DNA of 64,000 nt from JAAZBA01 sp964461815 (GTDB taxonomy: Bacteria > Bacillota > Clostridia > Oscillospirales > QAMX01): positions 62,001 through 126,000 of the forward strand of contig CAYWVF010000004.1 of the NCBI GenBank assembly GCA_964461815.1, read 5' to 3'. A model generated the notes under the pieces. It was given only the letters and a program-made list of their open reading frames with translations. It did not search any database and was not told where the DNA came from. Both the position numbers and the translations under genes were made by a program. Below, in pieces: positions 18,213-26,098 of the stretch (within the stretch, counting starts at the first letter, position 1; each line of letters starts with the position of its first letter).

Positions 18213-19172
18213 TTATTTTTGAACATCGTCTTTTTGAGATTCGACTTCAAAAGGAGAAAGAATAATATCATCTCCGCTATAATCAAATTTGAGCTTGCTT
18301 CCTGCCTTCATACTATATTTATCCATATAATCTCGAGGAAGCTGGAGTCGCCCTACCCTATCGATTACAACAAATTCTTCATGTGAATCTTCTTTCTCAT
18401 CTTCTTTACTTAATGTTGCAAGACCCTCTACATTGGCGATCTCATCTTTATATGACCTGCGTATAAATTCACTGGATGTTCGTCCGTCACGTATGGATAC
18501 GACTCTGGAGACTTTTCGTGAGAGCTGTATATCGTGAGTTACAATTATTATTGTAAGATCAAGAGTCTTATTAAGCTCTCTGAATATATCCAATATCATT
18601 GAGGCTGTCTTTGTATCAACTGCACCTGTCGGCTCATCTGCCAGCAGAAGCTTTGGATTGTTTGCAAGAGCAATCGCTATTGCAACTCTTTGCTGTTCAC
18701 CACCGGAAAGCTGACTCAGCTTGTTCTTTTTCCTATGTGATAACCCTACTATGTCAAGAAGCTCGTTTGCACGTTTCCTGCGTTCATTTTTATTGGTTAT
18801 AATCATTGGTACTTCGACATTTTCAACAGCAGAAAGATATGGGATTAAATTTCTGGCATTGTTTTGCCATACAAAACCAACTGTACTACGTTTGTATTCA
18901 TATATCTGCTTTTCGTTGTATGAAAGGAGATCGTTTCCGTCTACAAATAGCTTGCCTGCTGATGGTTTGTCTAATGCTCCAAGCATATTAAGTAGAGTAG
19001 ATTTACCGCTTCCACTATTTCCGATTATAGCCATCAATTCTCCACGTTCAATGGTAAGATCGAGTCCTTGAAGTGCAACTACCTCAATTTCGTCAGTTTT
19101 ATAGATCTTAACGAGGTTTTCACACTCGACCATGTATTTAGATCGTTGGATATTTTGCAATTCATCGCTCAT
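18213..19172 (-). CDS. ABC exporter ATPase with C-terminal AbrB/MraZ-like domain
   Basis: The first ~230 residues are a MacB/LolD-type ATPase (Walker A GNSGSGKST, signature LSGGEQQRVAIA, Walker B LLLADEPTGAVD, switch VTHDIQLS). After an acidic linker (KEDEKEDSHEE) there is a ~45-residue tail, VVIDRVGRLQLPRDYMDKY followed by SMKAGSKLKF and DDIILSPFE. This has the pattern of a swapped-hairpin AbrB/MraZ domain (vId..Gri.lP...l..l.i..Gd.l). Such a tail on an ABC ATPase could serve dimerisation or regulation. The gene overlaps the second ATPase gene by 11 bases. It belongs with the FtsX-like permease and the adaptor lipoprotein. Confidence 0.85.
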   Translation of the reverse strand: MSDELQNIQRSKYMVECENLVKIYKTDEIEVVALQGLDLTIERGELMAIIGNSGSGKSTLLNMLGALDKPSAGKLFVDGNDLLSYNEKQIYEYKRSTVGFVWQNNARNLIPYLSAVENVEVPMIITNKNERRKRANELLDIVGLSHRKKNKLSQLSGGEQQRVAIAIALANNPKLLLADEPTGAVDTKTASMILDIFRELNKTLDLTIIIVTHDIQLSRKVSRVVSIRDGRTSSEFIRRSYKDEIANVEGLATLSKEDEKEDSHEEFVVIDRVGRLQLPRDYMDKYSMKAGSKLKFDYSGDDIILSPFEVESQKDDVQK

Positions 19173-19848
19173 CTATTATCTCACCGTCCTCCAATGTATA
19201 CACATGATCGGCTAGCTCTATCATATTAGGATCATGCGTTGTCATAATGATCGTAAGCTTTTCTTCCTCTACCAATTGTCGGAAAAGAGATAATACCTGT
19301 AAACCCATAGTTGTATCAAGCTCTGCTGTAGGTTCATCGGCAAATATTACAGACGGTTTATGTGCGATAGCTCTGGCTATTGCTACTCGCTGCTGCTCAC
19401 CACCTGACATTTCATGAGGTCTGTGAGTCATGCGTTTGCTTAGACCGACTAGCCTTAAGCACTCCTCTGCTCTTTTCTTTCGCTCTTTATCATCAATATT
19501 AGCAATTCGTAATCCAAACTCTACATTTTCATATGCTGACATATTTGATATCAATGCTACGGATTGAAATACAAAGCTAATTTCACGTCTTCTCAGCATA
19601 TCTCGCTTGCTTTCAGACAATTTAACGATATCTGTATCATGAAATATGACACTGCCGGATGTAGGCATATCAAGAGCACCTAAAATATTCATAAGTGTCG
19701 TTTTTCCGGATCCGCTACGACCACGAAGCATTGTCAGCGTACCTGCATTCACAGCTACGTTAATGTCTTTGAGTGCGTGTACTTGAGCTTTTCCTACTTG
19801 AAATATCCTGTTAATTCCTTTTGTTTCCAGAATTATCTGTTCAGACAT
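19162..19848 (-). CDS. ABC exporter ATPase (MacB/LolD type)
   Basis: A 228-residue ATPase with Walker A GRSGSGKTT, Q-loop SFVFQSVALI, signature MSGGEQQRVAIARAI, Walker B VIFADEPTAELD and switch MTTHDPNM. Length and motifs place it with ATPases that serve FtsX-type permeases. It lies 14 bases downstream of the large permease gene. A second ATPase with an AbrB-like tail follows at once, so the exporter may use a heterodimeric motor, as some two-ATPase systems do. The transported substrate is unknown (antimicrobial peptide, lipid or lipoprotein are family possibilities). Confidence 0.9.
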   Translation of the reverse strand: MSEQIILETKGINRIFQVGKAQVHALKDINVAVNAGTLTMLRGRSGSGKTTLMNILGALDMPTSGSVIFHDTDIVKLSESKRDMLRRREISFVFQSVALISNMSAYENVEFGLRIANIDDKERKKRAEECLRLVGLSKRMTHRPHEMSGGEQQRVAIARAIAHKPSVIFADEPTAELDTTMGLQVLSLFRQLVEEEKLTIIMTTHDPNMIELADHVYTLEDGEIIDER

Positions 19849-19862
19849 AATTATGCTCCCAT

Positions 19863-22736
19863 TTAATCCTCGCCAAGCTTAAGCGCTTGAGTAATCTTTA
19901 TTTTCGCTATAATTCTCGTAATCGTGATCGTTCCGATTATCAGCATTATACCTATTATGAAATAAATCTTATAATAATCTTCACGTGATGCAACTACTCT
20001 GAAAGGTGGTATCTGCTCTGCTATATTATAAACCATTTCCATCATCGGAACAAATATATCACTTGTGATACCTCCGAGCAATACACCTACAACTATAGAT
20101 ACTATAGAAATCATGATCTGCTCTGCGACGATCATTCCTATAATATTCTTAAGAGAAAGACCCATTGCTCTGAAAATACCAAACTGCAATGCTCTTGATT
20201 TGATAGAGAGGATCCAATAAATAAGGAAGCCTATCGCACTTATCATCATTGTGATAATAAAGCTCAATGTCAACATTCCGTTAAGACCTTGCAGTAAAGG
20301 ATCATTCTTTGATTTGATTATTTCCTGGTCTACATATGTTATTCCGTCAAGCTGAAGGTTAGATTCAACGATCGAGTTATATACGTCTGTATCGGTGTAG
20401 CCGTCAGCTCGCTTGATCCATATTTCGTAAGGCTCTTTTCGAAGCTTTGACTGGAGAAAACTGAGATTTGCAATAACGCAGTCGGTAGATACGATCTCAC
20501 CGTTTCGGTCAGTTCTGTATTGATTATAGCTCGGCCAATAATCTACAAAAGCATATACTGTACATTCCACTGAGGGCTGAGAATCCCAAGAGATATCTAT
20601 AGGATCTCCGACTTCCAATCCAAGCTTTTCTTTTAATGACGATGATACAAGTACACCTTTCGGTGCATCTGATATTAAATTCAAATATTCATTGATATGA
20701 TGAGGAAGAAGGTCGTTTCTGAACCATATCGTGTTTCCAAAATCATACGGCTCGATACCCATTATCATGGCATTATTTACACTGCTACCTGATGCAGATA
20801 TCTTACCTTTTTCCTGAACATATACCTTTGCCATGGATTCTACACCCTCCATGCCATTATATGTTGACATCGGAGGCTCAATATATCTTAACTGCTCACT
20901 ACTACTTGAAGAGCCTTGACCATCAAATATAGAACTGTCACCACTGGACGAAGCCTCTATGGTTTCTTCGTTGCTCATCCAATATACATCGAGTCTAATA
21001 TCGGCTCCGTTTGTATAGGCGATCTTGTCTTCAATATTCTGGTTGAGTGTTCGTGCGGAATTTGCATTGAAAATACCGATCGCTATTGATAGGATTATAA
21101 ATAGCATGAGGAAACGCTCCTGTCCTGATGAGCGTCCGACCTGTATAAACGATGCATAGAGTGTCGGTGACCATTTCTTCTTACCTATCCAGAATATTAA
21201 TCTTATTATGTATGGATATAATCTCAAAAACAGCATTCCACAGCCCATGATAAACATACTGGAAATGAGAAATAATAGTGGATCTATAGATACAGTTGTT
21301 GCGGTCTCCCCTGTTTTTGCAAGAAGCACTTTAAAGTCCTCGTATTGTAATCTGCCATAGATCGAGATAGCGAGCAATACAAGATCAAGATAAAACTTTT
21401 GCCATAGCGGTTTTCCTGTATTTCGTGATTTTTTACGCTTACGCTCAACAACAGTTTGCTTTGATGTTTTATACGCCGGGATCAGCATCGTTATCATAAA
21501 TACAGCTACAGCGATCAATGAGTATAAGTAAGCTGTAATATCTAGCTTCACAGGGATAGCTGTACGTGATACAAATTCCAGGAATCCGTTTGATGATCCT
21601 AATATCTTGCACAGCATAAGACCGAGAGGTGGTCCTATAATTAATGCAATGATACTTAAGATAAGACCTTCGAGAAAATACAGCTTAAAAATCTGACCAC
21701 TGGATGCACCGCGGCTACGCATAACAGCTATCTCATTTTCTTCGCTTTTGACTATAAGCTGCGATACCATGAATATATAGAACGCAAGCATGATAAGTAA
21801 TGGCACAAGAATGATCCACAGTGTCATAGAAAGCTGTGAAGAACGCTCGTTATATGACTGCATAATATCATATGACGGCATTCGCAGAGTTATTGAATTT
21901 TTATACTTATCATATACTTCTTTATGAGAATCTACCTTTGAGAGAAGCGATTCTATATCGTCTATTTCGATCTGGTAGTAATCGATCCCGTAGTACCAGT
22001 AAACTTTTGTTATTTCACGGCATTCATTTTGTTCGATAAACAGATCTTTAAAGGCATCAGAATGCATCATAACACTATTTCCAAGCATTCCAATGCCGCC
22101 GGTGTTGTACCAGTACGGATTTTGTGAATCATCCATCTCAAAAACACCGACTACCTTGAATTTTATAGTTGGCGCATCGTCTAATACATAATGAGCGTCA
22201 TAAACTATGTCAAGGTTTATCGAGAGGTCACTCATGGCTTTCTCGGTTATAATTACTTCGTATACACCATCTACAGCTTCGGTCTCGTACATTCGTCCGC
22301 TGATAATATTTATGTGATCTTCAAACTCAGGCATTGTCTGTATTCGCATGTACAGATTTTTACCTGTGCTGTATTTATCATCTTCGGGGAATGCAACTAT
22401 GTTATCGGCAACAATACGTTTAGCACTTGCTGTAAAATCAATGCCAAGGTCAGGCATAAATTCATCCTCGATTTTTTCGGAGAAATAATCATACAGCTTG
22501 ATTTTTGATGAAGTCTTGCTTGTAAATGCCAAATTAGACTCAACAGCATATGTGCCGGGATACTTGTTATTCTCCAATTGGTATTCCTCAAATTCCTTTA
22601 TAAGCATACGCTGTAGAATACCATCATTAAATACAGGTACACTGCTGACCATAGCTACAACTATTATAAATCCAAACAGCAGGCATAACATCATCCATTT
22701 GTTGTTCAATATTTTACGTATAACTAATGTCCACAA
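19863..22736 (-). CDS. Large FtsX-domain ABC exporter permease, 957 residues
   Basis: A long permease with two FtsX/MacB units. The first helix is near residues 14-33. A large external domain reaches about residue 300, followed by three helices (about 310-430). Another hydrophobic block lies at 455-560, a second external domain (including a serine-rich stretch GSSSSSEQL) runs to about 815, and final helices lie at 825-945. The three-helix FtsX signature after each external domain is clear (SEENEIAVMRSRGAS near residue 333; RALQFGIFRAMGLS near residue 850). It is much longer than single-unit MacB (~650). It forms an operon with an adaptor lipoprotein upstream and two ATPases downstream. Confidence 0.88.
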   Translation of the reverse strand: MWTLVIRKILNNKWMMLCLLFGFIIVVAMVSSVPVFNDGILQRMLIKEFEEYQLENNKYPGTYAVESNLAFTSKTSSKIKLYDYFSEKIEDEFMPDLGIDFTASAKRIVADNIVAFPEDDKYSTGKNLYMRIQTMPEFEDHINIISGRMYETEAVDGVYEVIITEKAMSDLSINLDIVYDAHYVLDDAPTIKFKVVGVFEMDDSQNPYWYNTGGIGMLGNSVMMHSDAFKDLFIEQNECREITKVYWYYGIDYYQIEIDDIESLLSKVDSHKEVYDKYKNSITLRMPSYDIMQSYNERSSQLSMTLWIILVPLLIMLAFYIFMVSQLIVKSEENEIAVMRSRGASSGQIFKLYFLEGLILSIIALIIGPPLGLMLCKILGSSNGFLEFVSRTAIPVKLDITAYLYSLIAVAVFMITMLIPAYKTSKQTVVERKRKKSRNTGKPLWQKFYLDLVLLAISIYGRLQYEDFKVLLAKTGETATTVSIDPLLFLISSMFIMGCGMLFLRLYPYIIRLIFWIGKKKWSPTLYASFIQVGRSSGQERFLMLFIILSIAIGIFNANSARTLNQNIEDKIAYTNGADIRLDVYWMSNEETIEASSSGDSSIFDGQGSSSSSEQLRYIEPPMSTYNGMEGVESMAKVYVQEKGKISASGSSVNNAMIMGIEPYDFGNTIWFRNDLLPHHINEYLNLISDAPKGVLVSSSLKEKLGLEVGDPIDISWDSQPSVECTVYAFVDYWPSYNQYRTDRNGEIVSTDCVIANLSFLQSKLRKEPYEIWIKRADGYTDTDVYNSIVESNLQLDGITYVDQEIIKSKNDPLLQGLNGMLTLSFIITMMISAIGFLIYWILSIKSRALQFGIFRAMGLSLKNIIGMIVAEQIMISIVSIVVGVLLGGITSDIFVPMMEMVYNIAEQIPPFRVVASREDYYKIYFIIGIMLIIGTITITRIIAKIKITQALKLGED

Positions 22737-22774
22737 AGCGTATATCCCTCCTTTACAAGAAACCTTAGCTCAAC

Positions 22775-23854
22775 TTATATGATTATCAGTTCGCCCTCTT
22801 CGATACCTCCGACGATCTCTACTTTGCTTCCGTTATCTATACCAACCTCTATATCACGTTCTTCCGGAATACCATCCTTAAGAACTCTGACATATCTTCT
22901 TGTAGCATATCTGTTGATATAGCTCATAGGAAGTACGATCACATCTTCCTTGCTTTCAAGGAGTACAGCAATGTTTACAGAGTCACCAAGCTCGATCTGT
23001 ACTTCCTTGCCGTTTAAATTGACGGTGTACTTTGCATCATTCGGTATAGTGTCCTCGGGCATATCCATTACTTCGATTTTAACGGATTTTCTGTCGCTTT
23101 CCGGTGCATCTAAGGGTGCATTATCAGGTGTCTGAATGACCTTTCCTTTGAGTATAAAATTATCTACATTGTTAAATGTCATATCGATCTCCATTCCCAT
23201 TTTGAGATCGGATATATTATTGTGGGAAAAGGTTATCTGAAGCTTTGTTGGGTCGGCAATTTTAGCTATATTTTGATATTTGTCTATGTAGGTTCCCGGA
23301 TCGGCAGAAAGAACGTACGTGAGTACACCTGACATAGGCGCACGAAGATATGCAGCTTCCTGCTGTGTGGTGAGCCTGTCAAGATAGAGCTGAGCCTGCT
23401 TGAGATCGAGCTTTCTCAGCTTTATTGTGTTCCAGTCTCCTGATTCATTGGCGATCTGAAGGTTGATCTCTGCCTTTTCCACCGCAATCGTCTGATCTTC
23501 TATAGATTCAAGTAATGATCCAGTATCCAACTCGGCAATAATATCGCCTTCCTGAACAGTATCTCCTGATTTTACATAGATATCTTTAAGACGTCCGGAT
23601 GTATCTGTATAGCTTACAGTCGCACTTTCGGTTGAGACAAAATAGCCTGTTCCGTTTATCCAACGCTCAATTGTTCCCTTTGTAACTTCATATGTCTTAT
23701 ATGTGACCTCCTCCGGAGCCTTCAACGGTGGAGCAAGTATTTCTTCTTCCTCAGGTAAAAAATAACAACCACTAAGCATGCTTGTGATCAATGATAGAAC
23801 TATCGTAATGAGTACTATTTTGCATATCTTGTATCGATTTCCGCTTCTAATCAT
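22775..23854 (-). CDS. HlyD/MFP-type adaptor lipoprotein of the ABC exporter
   Basis: 359 residues with a lipoprotein signal peptide (ITSMLSGC, cysteine 30). A membrane-fusion architecture follows: a lipoyl-like half near residue 85 (VKSGDTVQEGDIIAELDTG), a short helical hairpin (IAVEKAEINLQIANESG to LDRLTTQQEAAYLRAPMSGVLTYV), a beta-barrel and a C-terminal domain (EERDIEVGIDNGSKVEI). In Gram-positives such adaptors work outside the membrane with MacB-like permeases. It is the first gene of a four-gene operon (adaptor, permease, two ATPases). No outer-membrane partner is expected. The operon promoter was not clearly identified. Confidence 0.87.
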   Translation of the reverse strand: MIRSGNRYKICKIVLITIVLSLITSMLSGCYFLPEEEEILAPPLKAPEEVTYKTYEVTKGTIERWINGTGYFVSTESATVSYTDTSGRLKDIYVKSGDTVQEGDIIAELDTGSLLESIEDQTIAVEKAEINLQIANESGDWNTIKLRKLDLKQAQLYLDRLTTQQEAAYLRAPMSGVLTYVLSADPGTYIDKYQNIAKIADPTKLQITFSHNNISDLKMGMEIDMTFNNVDNFILKGKVIQTPDNAPLDAPESDRKSVKIEVMDMPEDTIPNDAKYTVNLNGKEVQIELGDSVNIAVLLESKEDVIVLPMSYINRYATRRYVRVLKDGIPEERDIEVGIDNGSKVEIVGGIEEGELIII

Positions 23855-24049
23855 TTAACTGTACCTCCGTAAAATGTATCTAGAATATATTATATTACAA
23901 AATTTTCTGCAAATCAATAATTTGAGAAGGATAATGACTATTTTAACGGCATTTTCTACATAATCAACTATTTGAAACCATATTTTTTGTAGCAATTCAC
24001 AAATGAGCCGCGTAATATGATACTTATGCTATTTTGTGAAAAATATCTA

Positions 24050-24078
24050 TTGCATTATTAGCTTTAATATGCTAAAAT
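24050..24078 (+). promoter_or_regulatory. Promoter of the proS T-box leader
   Basis: TTGCAT (24050-24055), 17 bases, TAAAAT (24073-24078). The transcript would begin near 24085, some 280 bases before proS. The stretch 23855-24049 is AT-rich and shows nothing else. Confidence 0.65.
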
Positions 24079-24104
24079 AATACAAGATATTGATGTTTGT
24101 ACCG

Positions 24105-24328
24105 ATGAACAGGTTTTAAGTATATTTAGAAGCACGACAGCGAGGAAAGAGAATGGTGGAAGCTTTCCGGTGCGAGAATATATTTTACCCAACCTGTGAG
24201 GTCCGAGAAAGTCGGCGTTTCAGCTGCGTTAAAGCTGTAAAAGCAGGGGGCATTTGCTTTATGCTCCAATCTGGGTGGTACCGCGGAAGATATTTTCGTC
24301 CCAAATCGTTTGTTTTGGGGCGTTTTTT
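24105..24328 (+). promoter_or_regulatory. T-box riboswitch (tRNA-Pro sensing) upstream of proS
   Basis: The conserved T-box sequence GGGTGGTACCGCGG is at 24273-24286. It is followed by an intrinsic terminator (CGTCCCAAA with TTTGGGGCG, then seven T, 24297-24328) that competes with the antiterminator. The base of stem I is ACAGGTT (24109-24115) pairing perfectly with AACCTGT (24191-24197). A second helix, TATATT/AATATA, leaves an internal loop whose 3' side ends ACCC. CCC at 24188-24190, followed by A, is the best specifier, matching tRNA-Pro(GGG). Uncharged tRNA-Pro should stabilise the antiterminator and turn on proS. Confidence 0.92.
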
Positions 24329-24362
24329 TATTGTAACAATTTTATATTAGGAGATATTTACT

Positions 24363-26057
24363 ATGAGAATGTCAAATCTTTTTATGCCCACGATTCGTGA
24401 GCTGCCATCTGATGCTGAGGTGTCAAGCCATATTCTCATGCTCAGAGCAGCTATGATCCGTCAGGTCACAAGCGGAAGCTATTGTTATCTGCCTCTTGGA
24501 TACCGTGTTTTACGCAAGGTAGAACAGGTGATCAGAGAAGAAATGGATAAGGCAGGAGCTCTTGAGCTTCACATGCCGGCTCTGCTCAGTGCCGATCTTT
24601 ATCGTGAATCCGGACGCTGGGATGTATTCGGTGCATCTATGTTTAAATTTAAGGATCGTTCCGACCGTGATATGTGCCTTGGACCGACACATGAGGAATT
24701 GTTCACAGATCTTGTGCGTTCATGGATCCATTCATACAAAAACCTGCCGATAACACTGTATCAGATCCAGAATAAATATCGTGACGAAGCTCGTCCTCGT
24801 TATGGTGTTATCAGATCTAAGGAATTTGTAATGAAGGATGCATACAGCTTCGATATAGATGAAGAAGGTCTTGATGTTTCGTATCAGAAGATGTACAAAG
24901 CATACTGTGCTGCATTTGATCGTCTTGGTCTTAAGTATATGGTCGTACATGCTGATTCAGGCGCTATGGGCGGCTCCGGTTCACAGGAGTTTATGGTGCT
25001 CAGCCCTATCGGTGAAGATGATATAATTTATTGCGATAAGTGCCATTATGCAGCTAATGTTGAAAAGGCAACTTTCAAAGCACCTGTAGCTCCGGAAAGG
25101 GTCGAGGAAGTTGAAATGAAGAAGATTCATACACCGGGATTCCATACGATCGCACAGATATCCGAATTCCTTAATTGCAGCGCAGATAAGGTCGTTAAAA
25201 CTCTTATCTATCTTGCTGACGGTAAGCCGATCGCTGCTATGCTGCGTGGTGACCGTGATCTTAACGAGCATAAGCTTCAGAACTATCTTGGCTGCACTGA
25301 GCTTGTTATGGCTGATCCGCAGACTGTTCGTGAAGTTACACATGCCGAGGTCGGTTACGCAGGTCCTGTAGGCTTGGAGGTTCCAATATATGCTGATACA
25401 GAGCTTGTTGGTATGCAGAATATAATTGTCGGTGCTAATGATACGGATTATCATCTCTCGGGTGTCAATGAAAATCGAGATTACAAGGTAACAGCATACG
25501 TTGAGATCCGTAACGCTATTCCGGGTGACCTGTGCCCCGTCTGCGGAGCTCCTATGGATTCTACAAAGGGTGTTGAAGTCGGTCATATTTTCAAGCTTGG
25601 CCGCAAGTATACAGATGCACTTAACTGCACATATACAACAGCGGACGGCAAGGAAGATACACCTATCATGGGTTGCTATGGTATAGGCATTACAAGAGTT
25701 ATTGCTGCTGTTATCGAGCAGAATTGTGATGATGATGGTATCATATGGCCTAAGATCGTCGCTCCTTATCAGGCAGTTATCGTAGGTCTTGGTAAGCCTA
25801 ACAGCAAAGAGATGGAGATCGCAGATTCCATTTATGCTAAGCTTACGGACATGGGTATTGAAGCTCTCTACGATGACAGAAACGAACGTGCAGGTGTAAA
25901 ATTTAAGGATGCTGATCTTATCGGTATTCCTGTAAGACTTACGGTAGGTCGTAAGGCAGGAGACGGTATCGTTGAATTGAAATACAGAAATTCAAAAGAT
26001 GTACGAGAGCTGTCAATTGATGAAGCTATTAACGAGATCGTAAATTACTGTAAGTAA
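24363..26057 (+). CDS. proS: Prolyl-tRNA synthetase (bacterial ProS with editing domain)
   Basis: Charges tRNA-Pro with proline in the cytoplasm. The 564-residue length is that of the bacterial type. Class II motif 2 is RDEARPRYGVIRSKEF (about 138-153), the YbaK-like editing insertion that removes mischarged alanine runs from about 225 to 385, and motif 3 is MGCYGIGITRV near residue 437. The anticodon-binding domain fills the C-terminus (VGLGKPNSKEMEIAD). The ATG at 24363 has AGGAG nine bases upstream. Expression is controlled by the T-box leader just before it, and it ends at a strong bidirectional terminator. Confidence 0.96.
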   Translation: MRMSNLFMPTIRELPSDAEVSSHILMLRAAMIRQVTSGSYCYLPLGYRVLRKVEQVIREEMDKAGALELHMPALLSADLYRESGRWDVFGASMFKFKDRSDRDMCLGPTHEELFTDLVRSWIHSYKNLPITLYQIQNKYRDEARPRYGVIRSKEFVMKDAYSFDIDEEGLDVSYQKMYKAYCAAFDRLGLKYMVVHADSGAMGGSGSQEFMVLSPIGEDDIIYCDKCHYAANVEKATFKAPVAPERVEEVEMKKIHTPGFHTIAQISEFLNCSADKVVKTLIYLADGKPIAAMLRGDRDLNEHKLQNYLGCTELVMADPQTVREVTHAEVGYAGPVGLEVPIYADTELVGMQNIIVGANDTDYHLSGVNENRDYKVTAYVEIRNAIPGDLCPVCGAPMDSTKGVEVGHIFKLGRKYTDALNCTYTTADGKEDTPIMGCYGIGITRVIAAVIEQNCDDDGIIWPKIVAPYQAVIVGLGKPNSKEMEIADSIYAKLTDMGIEALYDDRNERAGVKFKDADLIGIPVRLTVGRKAGDGIVELKYRNSKDVRELSIDEAINEIVNYCK

Positions 26058-26061
26058 TATT

Positions 26062-26098
26062 AAAAGGTATCGATGCGAAATGCATCGATACCTTTTTT
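26062..26098. terminator. Bidirectional terminator between proS and glnN
   Basis: AAAAGGTATCGATGC with its exact complement around a GAAAT loop, ending in six T. The convergent glutamine synthetase stop begins at 26099, so this serves both genes. Confidence 0.88.
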
